Assembly (NCBI GenBank): GCA_020633195.1
Contig: JACKEC010000039.1
Span: forward strand, 11,151 to 75,150
Reading direction: 5' to 3'
Source of the DNA: Sandaracinaceae bacterium
GTDB taxonomy: Bacteria > Myxococcota_A > Polyangia > Polyangiales > Sandaracinaceae
DNA length: 64,000 nt
Shown: piece after piece, positions 28,845 to 37,280 of the stretch
How positions within the stretch are numbered: position 1 is the stretch's first letter
Layout of the letters: every line of letters begins with the position of its first letter
Position numbers and translations under genes: made by a program
Notes under the pieces: model-generated
What the model saw: only the letters and a program-made list of their open reading frames with translations
Told to the model about the DNA's origin: nothing
The model's database searches: none

Positions 28845-31301
28845 CTACGCGACAGCGATCGACGCGGTCGCGGAGAGGAGGTAGCCGCCGTGCGCGCTGA
28901 TGAGCACGCCCTCGAGGCCCATGCGGCGCAGGGCGCGGACCGCGCTGTACACGCGCGCCGCCCCCGAGTCGGGCCGCATGCGCTCGCCCGGCCACCCCGC
29001 CGCGACGAGCCCGTCGGTGCTCATGGCGCTGCCGGGGGCGTTCCGGAGGTGGACGACGAGCGCGTGGAGGAGCCGCCGCATCGCGTGCCGCCGCGCGAGG
29101 CTCACCCGTCGTCCGTCGCGCTCGAACCACGCGCCGTCGGCCGCCAGGGCGACCGCCGCGCCGGCGCTCACCTCGCGAGGGGAGGCGGGGGCGCCCGCGA
29201 GGCGGCGCGCGATCCGTACGGCGCTGCCCGGCTCGTCCACTCGGACCGGGCGCCCCTCGAGCACGTCGACCGCGGGGAGCCACGCGCTCGCGGCGGCCGC
29301 GACGAGGAGGGCCCGCGCGGCCTCGAAGTCGGCGCGGGCGCCGTCGAGGTCGCCGAGGGCCCGCCGGACTCCGCCGCGTCGGGACCGAGCCCAGCCCTCC
29401 CAGCGGGTCGTCGCAGGGACGCGAAGAGCTCGCAGCTCCGCTCGACCAGGCCCTTCGCCTCGACGAGCTCACCGCGCTCTTGCAGCACCGCCGCGAGGCC
29501 GGCGAGCGCGAAGGCCTCGAACCGTGGGTTGCCCACGGCGCGGTTGAGGGCGAGCGCCTCGGACCAGCGCCGCTCCGCGGCGTCGAGGGCGCCGCTCTGA
29601 TGCTCGAGGACGCCGAGGTTGCAGAGGACGGTGCCCTCGCGACGCCGATCCCCGGCGCCGCGGTGCTCCGCGAGCGCGAACTCGAGCCGCTCGCGCGCGC
29701 GAGCGCGTCGTCGTCGTCCTCGAGGGCGAGGACGCCGAGGTGCGCGCTGACGTCCGCGGCCGCGCGGGTGTCGCCGCCCGCCAGGAACGTGCGCCTCGCC
29801 TCCTCGTAGTGAGCGCGCGCCTCCGCGCCGCGGCCGGCGAGCATGTGGACCACCGCGAGGTCCCGCGCGACGCGCGCGGCGGCGAGCCCCCGAGCGGCGC
29901 GAGCCGCCTCGCGCAGCTCCGCCTCGGCGCCGTCGAGGTCCCCGCCCTGACGCAGGACGAACGCGCGCGCGAGCCGCCGCTCGAAGGCGACGCCGGGGTC
30001 GTCGAGGCCTTCCGCCCGCTCGAGCGCCGCCCGCGCCCGGACCGGGTCGGCGACGGCGCACGCCCGCGCGAGGGCCACGTGCGCGCGGGCCTCGAGCGGC
30101 GGGGACGCCGCGGAGTCCACCACCCGCCCCTCGAGCAGGTCGAGGTGCTCCTCTCGGGTCGCCGAGGACTCGTAGAGCGGCGAGAGCGCGCGCGCCGCGC
30201 GCGCTTCGAGCGCGCGCGCGCCCTCGGCGAGGATCGCGCGGAGGTGCGCCGAGTCGGCCGAGACCTGATCGAGGGGCACCTCTCGGTCGGGCGCGTGGCG
30301 CTCGAGGTAGTGCGCTCTCGGAAGCGCGCCCGCGCGCGGGCGCGAGGTCGGCGCGGCCGCGGGCGAAGTCGCGCACGCTCTCGAGCAAGCGGAACCGGGC
30401 GCGAGGCGGCGGCGCGTCGCGGGCGATCAGCGAGCGATCGATCAGCGCCTCCACGCGATCGAGGGGCGGCGCGGTCGAGGGGCCGAGGACCGCCTCCGCC
30501 GACGCGAGGTCGAAGTCGCCGGCGAACACCGCGCAGGCCCCGAGCGCCTCGCGCTCGTCCTCGCTCAACAGCTCGTAGGCCCACTCGAGCGTCGCCTCGA
30601 GGTCGCGTGGCGCGCGCCTCGATCGCGCTGCCGGGAGCGGAGGAGGGCGAAGCGGTCGTCGAGCCGGGCGAGCAGCTCGGCCGGGGCGAGGAGCCGCGCG
30701 CGCGACGCCGCGAGCTCGATCGCGAGCGGGAGCCGATCGAGGCGCTCGGCGAGCTCGCGCACGGCTGGCTCGTCGAGCGGGACCTCGGGCGCCGCCTCTC
30801 GCACGCGGACCCGGAGGAGGCGCTGCGCGTCCTCCAGGCCGAGCGGCTCGACCGCGTGGACGTGCTCGCCCTCGATGCGCGCGGCGACCTGAGAGGTGAC
30901 GAGGAAGCAGTGGTCCCCCGCGTCGAGCCAGCCCATCAGCGCGCGCGCTCCGGCGTCGACGACGTGCTCGAGGTTGTCGAGCCAGAGCAGGGTGGGCGCT
31001 CGCCGCGTCAACGCCGCAGCGACCGGGTGCTCGCCCACCCGCGGCTCCCCATCGCCTCGAGCACGAGCCGTGGCAGCTCCGCGCCGTCGCGGATCCGCGT
31101 GAGGTCGACGAGCACCACGCCGCCCTCGAAGCGCGCGCCGAAGCGATCCGCGACCTCCGCCGCGAGCCGGCTCTTGCCGACGCCGCCCGGCCCGACGAGG
31201 GTGATCAGCCGCGCGCCTCCGTCGATGCGGAGCGAGAGAGCCTCGATGTCGCGGTCACGCCCGATGAGGGCGCTCCGCCTCGCGCTCGGGAGCACGCTCA
31301 C
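28845..31301 (-). pseudogene. ATPase-TPR transcription regulator with C-terminal winged helix, broken by about six frameshifts
   Basis: Reading down the minus strand from a GTG at 31301 (GTG 31319 is an alternative): an STAND/AfsR-like ATPase starts ALIGRDRDIEAL with P-loop GPGGVGKSRLA, then in a new frame LLWLDNLEHV (Walker B) and LPLAIELAASRARLL. The next pieces are ERLLSEDEREALGACAVF-like and FRLLESVRDFA, then TPR-like helices, and finally a winged-helix domain with MRRLLHALVVHLRNAPG and ISAHGGYLLSA. Approximate breakpoints are 31035, 30610, 30350, 29700, 29430 and 29380. The family is a one-protein regulator: ATPase switch, TPR sensor, DNA-binding end. All parts are present, so this is a recent disruption or indel-rich sequence. 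Confidence 0.72.
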
Positions 31302-31317
31302 GAGGCGGCAATCTACC

Positions 31318-31336
31318 ACTTTCAGATCCTGAAAGT
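31318..31336. promoter_or_regulatory. Perfect 19-bp palindrome in a divergent promoter region (operator candidate)
   Basis: ACTTTCAG-ATC-CTGAAAGT has 8-base perfect arms. It lies 17 bases before the regulator start on minus and 60 bases before the lipoprotein start on plus. It is AT-rich compared with its surroundings. A dimeric winged-helix regulator encoded next door is the obvious candidate to bind it. Confidence 0.55.
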
Positions 31337-31395
31337 TCCGCTCGCACGGGGTCTTTTCGTTGATGGGGCACCCTCGGCCCGCACCGTTCGTTGCC

Positions 31396-32368
31396 ATGTA
31401 CAGGTCGATTCGCACGGTCCCGATGGTCCTCTCCTTGGCGCTCGCGCTCGGCTGCGACCCTGGCGGCGGCGACGACGCGGGCGTCGCGCCCGGTACCGAC
31501 GCGGGGCCGGGCGGCGCCGACGCGGGGCCCGGGATGGACGGGGGGGGGGGGCGACGCCGGGCCGGGGATGGACGCTGGCGACCTGGACGCGGGCGACCTG
31601 GACGCAGGCGCGATCGACGCTGGCGACGCGGGCTGCACCGCGGACGCCGGCGAGGCGGGCTTCGAGGACGGAGGCACGCCGCCTTGCGTGGGCCCCGCGC
31701 CCGCGCTGCCGGCCTGCCCCGACGTGACCCCGGCGCTCGACTTCACGCTGACGATGACCTCCACCACTCCGTCGGGCGGCGTCACGGCGTCGGTCCGCGG
31801 TCGGCACTACCTCGACGCGACGGGCGGCCTCACCGAGCAGCGCACGCGAGAGGCGATGAGCGCCCCCGCGGCGACCGACCTCCTGCGCATCTGGCGCGCG
31901 GCGAGCCCCGGCAGCCAGCTGATCTACACGATCGCTCCCGCCACCCCGCACCCGATGACGCTCGCGCCGAAGGCCCGCAAGGACACGGTGGCGATCGCGG
32001 GGGCGCTGAACTCGCTGGCGACGTTCCCGTCCTACGCGATGGAGATGCTGCCTTGCCTCGACGCCGACGACACCGTGGCGTGCCTCCACGCGCGCGGGCG
32101 GTTCACCGACACCGGCGTGACGGAGATGGTGGGGACCGAGGCGTGCCGCGTGATGATGTGGGGCGACGAGTCGCTCACGCTGTGCGTCCCCGCGGACTGC
32201 GACGCCCGACGGACCCTCTACCCCTACTGGATCCACGGGCCCTCGGGGATCTCGGTCGACTTCGCCGATCCGGCCCCGGCGACGCACGCCGACGTGGTGG
32301 TCGTCGAGCCGTCGGCGTGCACGATGCCCGTCATGATGCTCGAGCTCTGCGACCACCCCGATCTGTGA
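31396..32368 (+). CDS. DAG-repeat lipoprotein, frame interrupted at a 12-G tract
   Basis: The ATG gives MYRSIRTVPMVLSLALALGC with lipobox ALGC and a DAG linker. This frame leaves the gene after a run of twelve G (31540-31551); with eleven it would continue as GDAGPGMDAGDLDAG into a well-formed C-terminal domain of about 230 residues (from ALDFTLTMTSTTPSGG to LELCDHPDL). The domain has conserved-looking Cys pairs and WIHGPSGISV but is not recognised. It is divergent from the broken regulator gene across a palindrome, which suggests it is the regulated target. The intact product would be a surface lipoprotein of about 323 aa. Confidence 0.72.
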
Positions 32369-32425
32369 TCGTGAGCGCCTGACGATTTCACCCAAGGGTC
32401 GAGGGGGCGGGCCCTCCAAGCGCTC

Positions 32426-33694
32426 ATGCGGAACGCGAGCGGAGGGCTCGCGCGCGCGGTGATCGCGTGCGCGTTGGTGTCGGGGTGCGCGCACGGGGGG
32501 ACGGTGCTGCCACCGCCGCTGCCGCCGCCGGGGGATCCGCCGGACCAGGCGGAGGTCGAGCGCTGGGAGGAGGCGACCGCCGTGTTCGCGCGGCACGAGG
32601 CCGCCGGCGCGTGGGACGGCGAGGCGTGCCGCGAGGCGCTCGAGGCCTTCGAGCGGGTGAGCGCGCGCGGTCAGCGCGCCCGCGCGGTGTACATGAACGG
32701 GCTCGTGGCGCAGCGCTGCGGGAACGACGAGGGCGCGCGGCAGCTCTTCACGCGGGCGCTCGAGCTCGAGAGCGGCCTGTGCGAGGCGAGGGTCGCGATC
32801 GGGCTCCTCGAGCTCGACGCGGGTCGGACCGCCCCGGCGCGGGAGGCGTTCGAGCAGGCGGTGCGCGACGACAACCGCTGCGCGACAGGGTACGTGAACC
32901 TCGCGGTGATCCAGTCCCGGACGCCGGCCGAGCGCGGCGAGGCGATCGCCAACCTGCGGCGCGCGCTCGCGGTGCAAGCCGACTTCCTCCCCGCGCTCAA
33001 CCAGATGGCGCGCATCTACCTCGAGCAGAGCGAGGAGCGCCCCGAGCTGCTCTCGCTCGCCGCGGTGGTGTGCCGTCAGGCGCAGCTCATCGACGCGTCC
33101 TACGCGCCCATCTACAACACGTGGGCGCTCATCGACCTCGCGCAGGGGGACCTCACGCGGGCGGTGGCGAAGCTCGACCGCGCCGTCACCCTCGACCCGA
33201 CCTTCTACGAGGCGTGGATGAACTTCGGGCAGATCACGCTCTCGCAGCGGGCCTACGACGACGCGGCGCGCGCGTTCGGGCAGGCGCGGGCGCTGCGCCC
33301 CGAGAGCTACGACGCGGCGGTCGGGCTCGGGGTGGCGCTGCGGGGCCTCTCCCGGCCGGACGACGCCGAGCAGTCGTACCGGGCCGCGCTCGACCTCGAC
33401 GGGGATCGGGCCGAGGCGTGGTTCGATCTGGCGGTCCTCTACCACGAGCACCGGGACGGGACGGCCGAGCAGCTGCGGCAGGCGCTCGAGCTGCTCGGGG
33501 AGTTCGTCCAGCGCGCGCGCGGCGAGCCGACGATGGCCGCCGATCTGCAAGACACGTTGCGGTGGTGCGGCGAGCCGCAGCAGGGGCGCCGCGCCCGGAG
33601 CGCGTGCCGGCCCGGGCGTGCGGAGGTCATCGTGCGATCGCTCGACCTGCTCGGGAGCGCCGTCCCGCGCCCCGCGTGGACCGTCAGCCCCTGA
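32426..33694 (+). CDS. TPR-repeat lipoprotein
   Basis: 422 aa. The ATG gives MRNASGGLARAVIACALVSGC with lipobox VSGC, then a Pro-rich linker. From about residue 65 to 370 there are at least six TPR units, for example ARQLFTRALELESGLCEARVA, split here only by its 34-residue spacing, and AIANLRRALAVQADFLPALNQ and AVAKLDRAVTLDPTFYEAW. Periplasmic TPR lipoproteins act as assembly or pilotin factors; myxobacterial examples are Tgl and GltE of the gliding machinery. Length and layout fit a GltE-like protein, but no other gliding gene is nearby, so that name is not given. The last 11 bases overlap the convergent lipid kinase-like gene. Confidence 0.85.
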   Translation: MRNASGGLARAVIACALVSGCAHGGTVLPPPLPPPGDPPDQAEVERWEEATAVFARHEAAGAWDGEACREALEAFERVSARGQRARAVYMNGLVAQRCGNDEGARQLFTRALELESGLCEARVAIGLLELDAGRTAPAREAFEQAVRDDNRCATGYVNLAVIQSRTPAERGEAIANLRRALAVQADFLPALNQMARIYLEQSEERPELLSLAAVVCRQAQLIDASYAPIYNTWALIDLAQGDLTRAVAKLDRAVTLDPTFYEAWMNFGQITLSQRAYDDAARAFGQARALRPESYDAAVGLGVALRGLSRPDDAEQSYRAALDLDGDRAEAWFDLAVLYHEHRDGTAEQLRQALELLGEFVQRARGEPTMAADLQDTLRWCGEPQQGRRARSACRPGRAEVIVRSLDLLGSAVPRPAWTVSP

Positions 33695-34679
33695 CCTGAC
33701 CGACGCGGATCTTCGGGCCCGCGCGGACGGTGAGCGCCCGGATGTCCGTGTAGCGCTCGCCGTCGAGGATGGGGCGGAGGATCTCGTCGCCGGCCTCGAT
33801 CCGCATCTCGTGGCCGGGCTCGTCGATGAGGTTGTCGCCCTGGAGCGCGCTGCCCGCGATCAGCCGCGGCAGGTTCGCGATGATCACCATCGGGCGCATG
33901 TCGCCCGCGTGGAAGTGGATGACCCCCGGGTCGCGCGCGAAGGGGAAGACCCGGAGCACGCCGGCGAAGTTCACGTCGACGGAGCCCGCGTGGAGGCCGC
34001 TGTGCACGTCGGTGGTCACGACCTCGCCGTCGATCGTGACGCGCGCCGGGGTCGGCCGGAACAGGTGGTCGGAGTACGACGAGTCGCGGACGAGCCCCGC
34101 GCGCGACAGCGCGAAGTCGCCGATGGTCTTGGCGACGATGCGGACGATCGTCGCGGCGCCCGGGTCGGGATCCTCGTAGTACTTGTCGAAGAAGCGGTTC
34201 CCGATCCCGCCCGCGGCGAGCGCGAAGCCCACGCGCGACAGCTCGGTTCCGTCGGCGCGCACCGCCTCCACCTCGAGCGTGTCGAGGGAGACCTCGCGCG
34301 GGGGGCGGCGCGCGCTCGCGGCCTCGGCGAGCCGGTTGACGATCTCGACCGAGTGCCCGCGCACGCCGGCCTTGCGCGCGACGAAGTCGATGGTGCCGCC
34401 GTTGGTCGGCACGAACGTGGGCCACGCGTCGGCCTCGGCGTCGCCGAGGCGGTCCCGCACCTCGTTGATGAGCCAGTGGAGCGCCCCATCGCCGCCGTCG
34501 CTCACGATGTGCGTCGCCCGCGGGAGCAGCCGCTCCACCGCGTCGGGGAGGTCGTCGAGCGAGCGCGTCTCCACCACCTCGCCGTGCGGGCCGAGCACGC
34601 GCGAGAGCCGCGCCGCGCGATCCGGCTCGGCGCGGCGGTTCTTGCGCGCCTGGGGGTTCAGGACGACACCGACGAACAT
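33684..34679 (-). CDS. Diacylglycerol/sphingosine kinase-family (YegS-like) lipid kinase
   Basis: 331 aa. The N-terminal catalytic domain shows VVLNPQARKNRR, the nucleotide loop SDGGDGALHWLINEV (GGDG motif) and PTNGGTIDFVARK, matching the GGDGT and G-T-N/D-F motifs of DAGK_cat proteins. The C-terminal beta-sandwich follows. In the family these enzymes phosphorylate a lipid or lipid-like alcohol at the inner face of the membrane. No membrane helix is predicted, as usual. The ATG is 99 bases from the divergent cytochrome-rhodanese gene. Substrate cannot be read from sequence. Confidence 0.9.
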   Translation of the reverse strand: MFVGVVLNPQARKNRRAEPDRAARLSRVLGPHGEVVETRSLDDLPDAVERLLPRATHIVSDGGDGALHWLINEVRDRLGDAEADAWPTFVPTNGGTIDFVARKAGVRGHSVEIVNRLAEAASARRPPREVSLDTLEVEAVRADGTELSRVGFALAAGGIGNRFFDKYYEDPDPGAATIVRIVAKTIGDFALSRAGLVRDSSYSDHLFRPTPARVTIDGEVVTTDVHSGLHAGSVDVNFAGVLRVFPFARDPGVIHFHAGDMRPMVIIANLPRLIAGSALQGDNLIDEPGHEMRIEAGDEILRPILDGERYTDIRALTVRAGPKIRVGQVRG

Positions 34680-34778
34680 GTGCCCGGAACCTACGGCGGC
34701 GCCCGCGGGGAGACCACTTCAATTCGGTGACGAGCGGACGGACCTGCGCCATCCCGAAAAGGTGGCATCCTGCCGCCG

Positions 34779-35894
34779 ATGCGTACCTGGGCCGCCTCGT
34801 GGGCGTTGCTCCTCGCCCTGCTGGGCGCGGGCTGTGACGATGACGTCGACTCCACCGATCGGCGCCCGACCGACCCGGCTCGGGTCGAGCGCGCGGGGGA
34901 GGGGCTCTACCGTCGCTACTGCGCGCTCTGCCACGGGCGCGACGGCGAGGGCTACGGCGCCGACAACGCGCCGATGCTCGCGGGGCAGGAGTGGCTCCGG
35001 AGCGCGAGCGACGAGTTCATCACGGCCGCGATCGCGAACGGCCGCCCCGGCACCCCGATGAGCGCGTGGAGCCGGGCCCACGGCGGGCCGCTGAACGACA
35101 CGCAGATCGAGGCGATCCGCGTCTACCTCCGGTCGTGGCAGCGCACGCCGCGCGCGAACGTCGAGGAGACCGTGGTCGAGGGCGACGCTCGGCGCGGCCG
35201 GCTCATCTACGTGCTCCAGTGCGCGGAGTGCCACGGCGCGCGCGGGGAGGGCGTCGACGCGGTCGCGCTCGCCAACCCCGCGTTCCTCGCGACGGCCAGC
35301 GACGGCTTCCTGCAGTACGCGGTCTCCCATGGCCGGACCGGCACGCGCATGGTCGCGTTCCGCGATCGCCTCGAGCCCGAGCAGATCGACGACGTGGTCG
35401 CGTTCATCCGGGCGCTCGGCGATCCCGCGGCCGTCGCCGGCGCGCTCCGACCGCCCCCCGAGCCCGTCCCGGACCTGCCCGCGCTCGCCGACATGCAGCT
35501 CGTGATCAACCCGCAGGGCCGCCCCGCGCACTTCACCTTGCGGGAGGATCGCTTCGTCCCCGCGGCCGACGTGCAGCGCGAGCTCGAGCGCGGCCGCCGG
35601 ATCGTCATCCTCGACGCGCGGGCGACGAGCGACTGGCTGCGCCAGCGGATCCCGGGGGCGCTGCCCGTGCCGTTCTACGAGCTCGACGCGATCGCGGCCG
35701 AGCTGCCCCGCGACGGAACGCCGATGGTCGCGTACTGCGCGTGCCCGCACGCGGCGAGCGGTCACGTGGTCGACGCGCTGCGCCGGCAGGGCTTCACGAA
35801 CACGGCGGTCCTCGACGAGGGCATCGACTTCTGGGCGCAGCAGGGCTACCCGATCGCCACGGGGCCGCTGGACGCCCCGGCGCCCGCCGAGTAG
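34779..35894 (+). CDS. Lipoprotein with two cytochrome c domains and a rhodanese domain
   Basis: 371 aa. The signal MRTWAASWALLLALLGAGC has lipobox GAGC. Two class I cytochrome c domains follow: CALCH at about residue 48 with axial Met candidates in PGTPMSAW, and CAECH at about residue 148 with TGTRMVAF. Residues about 255-360 form a rhodanese domain: VILDARATSDWLRQRIPGA, and the active-site loop YCACPHAASGH with its catalytic Cys. Rhodaneses move sulfane sulfur. Joined to two hemes in an envelope lipoprotein, it suggests coupling of sulfur transfer or sensing to electron transfer. The stop TAG is followed by two small hairpins and a CCCGTG array. Confidence 0.92.
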   Translation: MRTWAASWALLLALLGAGCDDDVDSTDRRPTDPARVERAGEGLYRRYCALCHGRDGEGYGADNAPMLAGQEWLRSASDEFITAAIANGRPGTPMSAWSRAHGGPLNDTQIEAIRVYLRSWQRTPRANVEETVVEGDARRGRLIYVLQCAECHGARGEGVDAVALANPAFLATASDGFLQYAVSHGRTGTRMVAFRDRLEPEQIDDVVAFIRALGDPAAVAGALRPPPEPVPDLPALADMQLVINPQGRPAHFTLREDRFVPAADVQRELERGRRIVILDARATSDWLRQRIPGALPVPFYELDAIAAELPRDGTPMVAYCACPHAASGHVVDALRRQGFTNTAVLDEGIDFWAQQGYPIATGPLDAPAPAE

Positions 35895-35958
35895 CAGGCT
35901 GCCGAAGGCAACCGTGCCGCGCGCGAAGCGCGCATGCCCGTGCCCGTGCCCGTGCCCG
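35895..35958 (+). repeat. TAG-type 3' element: hairpins plus CCCGTG hexamer array (copy 1)
   Basis: Directly after the TAG stop: TGCC-GAA-GGCA (35900-35910), GCGCGC-GAA-GCGCGC (35919-35933), then about four GCCCGT units. There is no T-tract. Two further copies of the design occur at 36553-36645 and 51876-51933, on the other strand. Likely a transcript 3' end. Confidence 0.65.
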
Positions 35959-35965
35959 AACGGCG

Positions 35966-36319
35966 TCAGCGTGCGCGGGCGCGAATCAGCTTGACGAGCA
36001 TCGAGACGACGCGTTGCAAGTGCTCGAGGGCTTCACGCAGCAGCCTCGCGGGTGCTTCGTCGCGGCGTTCGATGATCTCGAGCCAGGCCACGACCTCGAT
36101 CGCGGAACGGCGCGCCATCCGGTAGAAGCGCGCCTTCTCCGCTGGGCTGAACTCGCCGGCGCCCTCCGCGATGTTGGCGACGATCGAGCCGCTGGCGCGG
36201 TCGATCTGGTCCCGGAGATGGGCACGTCCCCTTGGGAGCTGCGCCGTGATGCGGTCGCAGGCGTCGAGTGCGTCGAGGGCCCGCTGATAGACGTCGAGCT
36301 TGTGATGGTCGAAGGCCAT
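35966..36319 (-). CDS. Four-helix-bundle protein (S23/TIGR02436 family)
   Basis: 117 aa, the usual length for the family. The pattern is FDHHKLDVYQRALDALD, DQIDRASGSIVANIAEGAGE (the family signature around NIAEG), YRMARRSAIEVVAWLEI and a last helix to LIRARAR. The family includes proteins encoded inside 23S rRNA intervening sequences and the Avd accessory proteins of diversity-generating retroelements; most members have no known role. No reverse transcriptase or variable repeat is nearby. The gene is bracketed by CCCGTG arrays in opposite orientations (35934-35958 and 36553-36606), which may mark it as a cassette. Confidence 0.9.
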   Translation of the reverse strand: MAFDHHKLDVYQRALDALDACDRITAQLPRGRAHLRDQIDRASGSIVANIAEGAGEFSPAEKARFYRMARRSAIEVVAWLEIIERRDEAPARLLREALEHLQRVVSMLVKLIRARAR

Positions 36320-36552
36320 GCTCCTTCATCGGGGCGAGGGGCGTTTGGTTGCGGATCGACTCGCTCGCCCTCCCGTTGTCGCAACGAGGTTCATCGCCGC
36401 CTACCTGCTGGCCGCCGCCTAGGACGCTGCCCAGCGTCACCCCACTGCGGAGCTGCGTGGTGTGAGCTGGTCGGCCCTTGGGGCGGCCTCCGCGCGACAC
36501 ACATCGCCCGATCTCCGATGCCTCCAGTGACTCGCCGACCATCCCTCGGATC
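36320..36552. other. Gap upstream of the four-helix-bundle gene
   Basis: This stretch is slightly less GC-rich than its neighbours and holds no open frame with a credible start. It presumably contains the minus-strand promoter of the four-helix-bundle gene, but no convincing -35/-10 pair was seen. Confidence 0.4.
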
Positions 36553-36645
36553 GGGCACGGGCACGGGCACGGGCACGGGCACGGGCACGGGCACGGGCAC
36601 GGGCACGGGGTTCCCTAGCAGGGCGCTGTTAGCGCCCTGCTAGGG
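36553..36645 (-). repeat. TAG-type 3' element: 15-bp hairpin plus hexamer array (copy 2)
   Basis: On plus it reads nine GGGCAC units (36553-36606) and then a perfect 15-bp stem with a GTT loop (36613-36645). On the coding minus strand the TAG stop of the GIN-domain gene (36642-36640) lies in the first arm, and the array follows the hairpin. It closes the five-gene operon that starts at 45590. Confidence 0.8.
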
Positions 36646-37275
36646 CACGAGCTCGAGCGTGGAGTCGTCGGTCACGAAGCGCTCCACCTCGGTCGGGTTC
36701 CCGTGGATCACGACCACGCTCTCGCCGCTCGCGCGGACCTCGAGGTGGCCGGTGACGGTGACCTCGATGCGCGCGCCCTCCTGGGCGTCGACGCGGCCGT
36801 CCGCGCAGACGAGCGAGGTCGCCTGGATCGAGCCGTGGTCGGACGCGACGGCGCGCAGGACCTCGCAGGTCCCGCCCGCCTGCGCGGTGGCGCCGTCGGA
36901 CGCGGCGACGCCGAAGCGTTGGGCGGCGACGCGGTGCGCGAGGGCGACCGAGCCCGTCTGACGGGCGCTCAGGAAGTCGAGGGTCGCCGCGCCGAGGGAC
37001 ACCTCCACGGGGATCGTCGGCTCGATCCACTCGGCCGGGCGGACCTGCAGCGCGTGGTCCTCGACCACCGTCTCGACGAGCTCCATCAGGTTGGCGTCGG
37101 TGGTGACGGTGAGGGCCCGCGGGTCGCCCGTGATCACCTCGACGCGGAGGGCGCCCTCGACCGCGACGCCGTCGAAGTCGCCGACGTCGCGCGTCTCGGT
37201 GAGCGACACGCCGTCGCCCGCGACGGGGGCGCAGCCGACGAACAGAGCACACAGCAGCGAGGGGAGGTGACGCAT
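36640..37275 (-). CDS. GIN-domain (DUF2807-like) lipoprotein
   Basis: 211 aa. The ATG gives MRHLPSLLCALFVGCAPV with lipobox FVGC. The mature protein starts with SLTETRDVGDFDGVAVEGAL and continues as a right-handed beta-helix-like repeat with VEVITGDPRALTVTTDANLM, SARQTGSVALAHRV and ATSLVCADGRVDAQEGARIE, as in GIN/DUF2807 domains of putative adhesin heads. It probably sits on the outer membrane. It is the last gene of the operon, five bases after the barrel gene, and its stop codon is within the terminator-like hairpin. Confidence 0.85.
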   Translation of the reverse strand: MRHLPSLLCALFVGCAPVAGDGVSLTETRDVGDFDGVAVEGALRVEVITGDPRALTVTTDANLMELVETVVEDHALQVRPAEWIEPTIPVEVSLGAATLDFLSARQTGSVALAHRVAAQRFGVAASDGATAQAGGTCEVLRAVASDHGSIQATSLVCADGRVDAQEGARIEVTVTGHLEVRASGESVVVIHGNPTEVERFVTDDSTLELVP

Positions 37276-37280
37276 GACGA

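Noticed and set aside
32426..33694. Naming the TPR lipoprotein GltE (gliding motility)
   Set aside because: Layout fits, but no other gliding-machinery gene is in the window and TPR lipoproteins are common.
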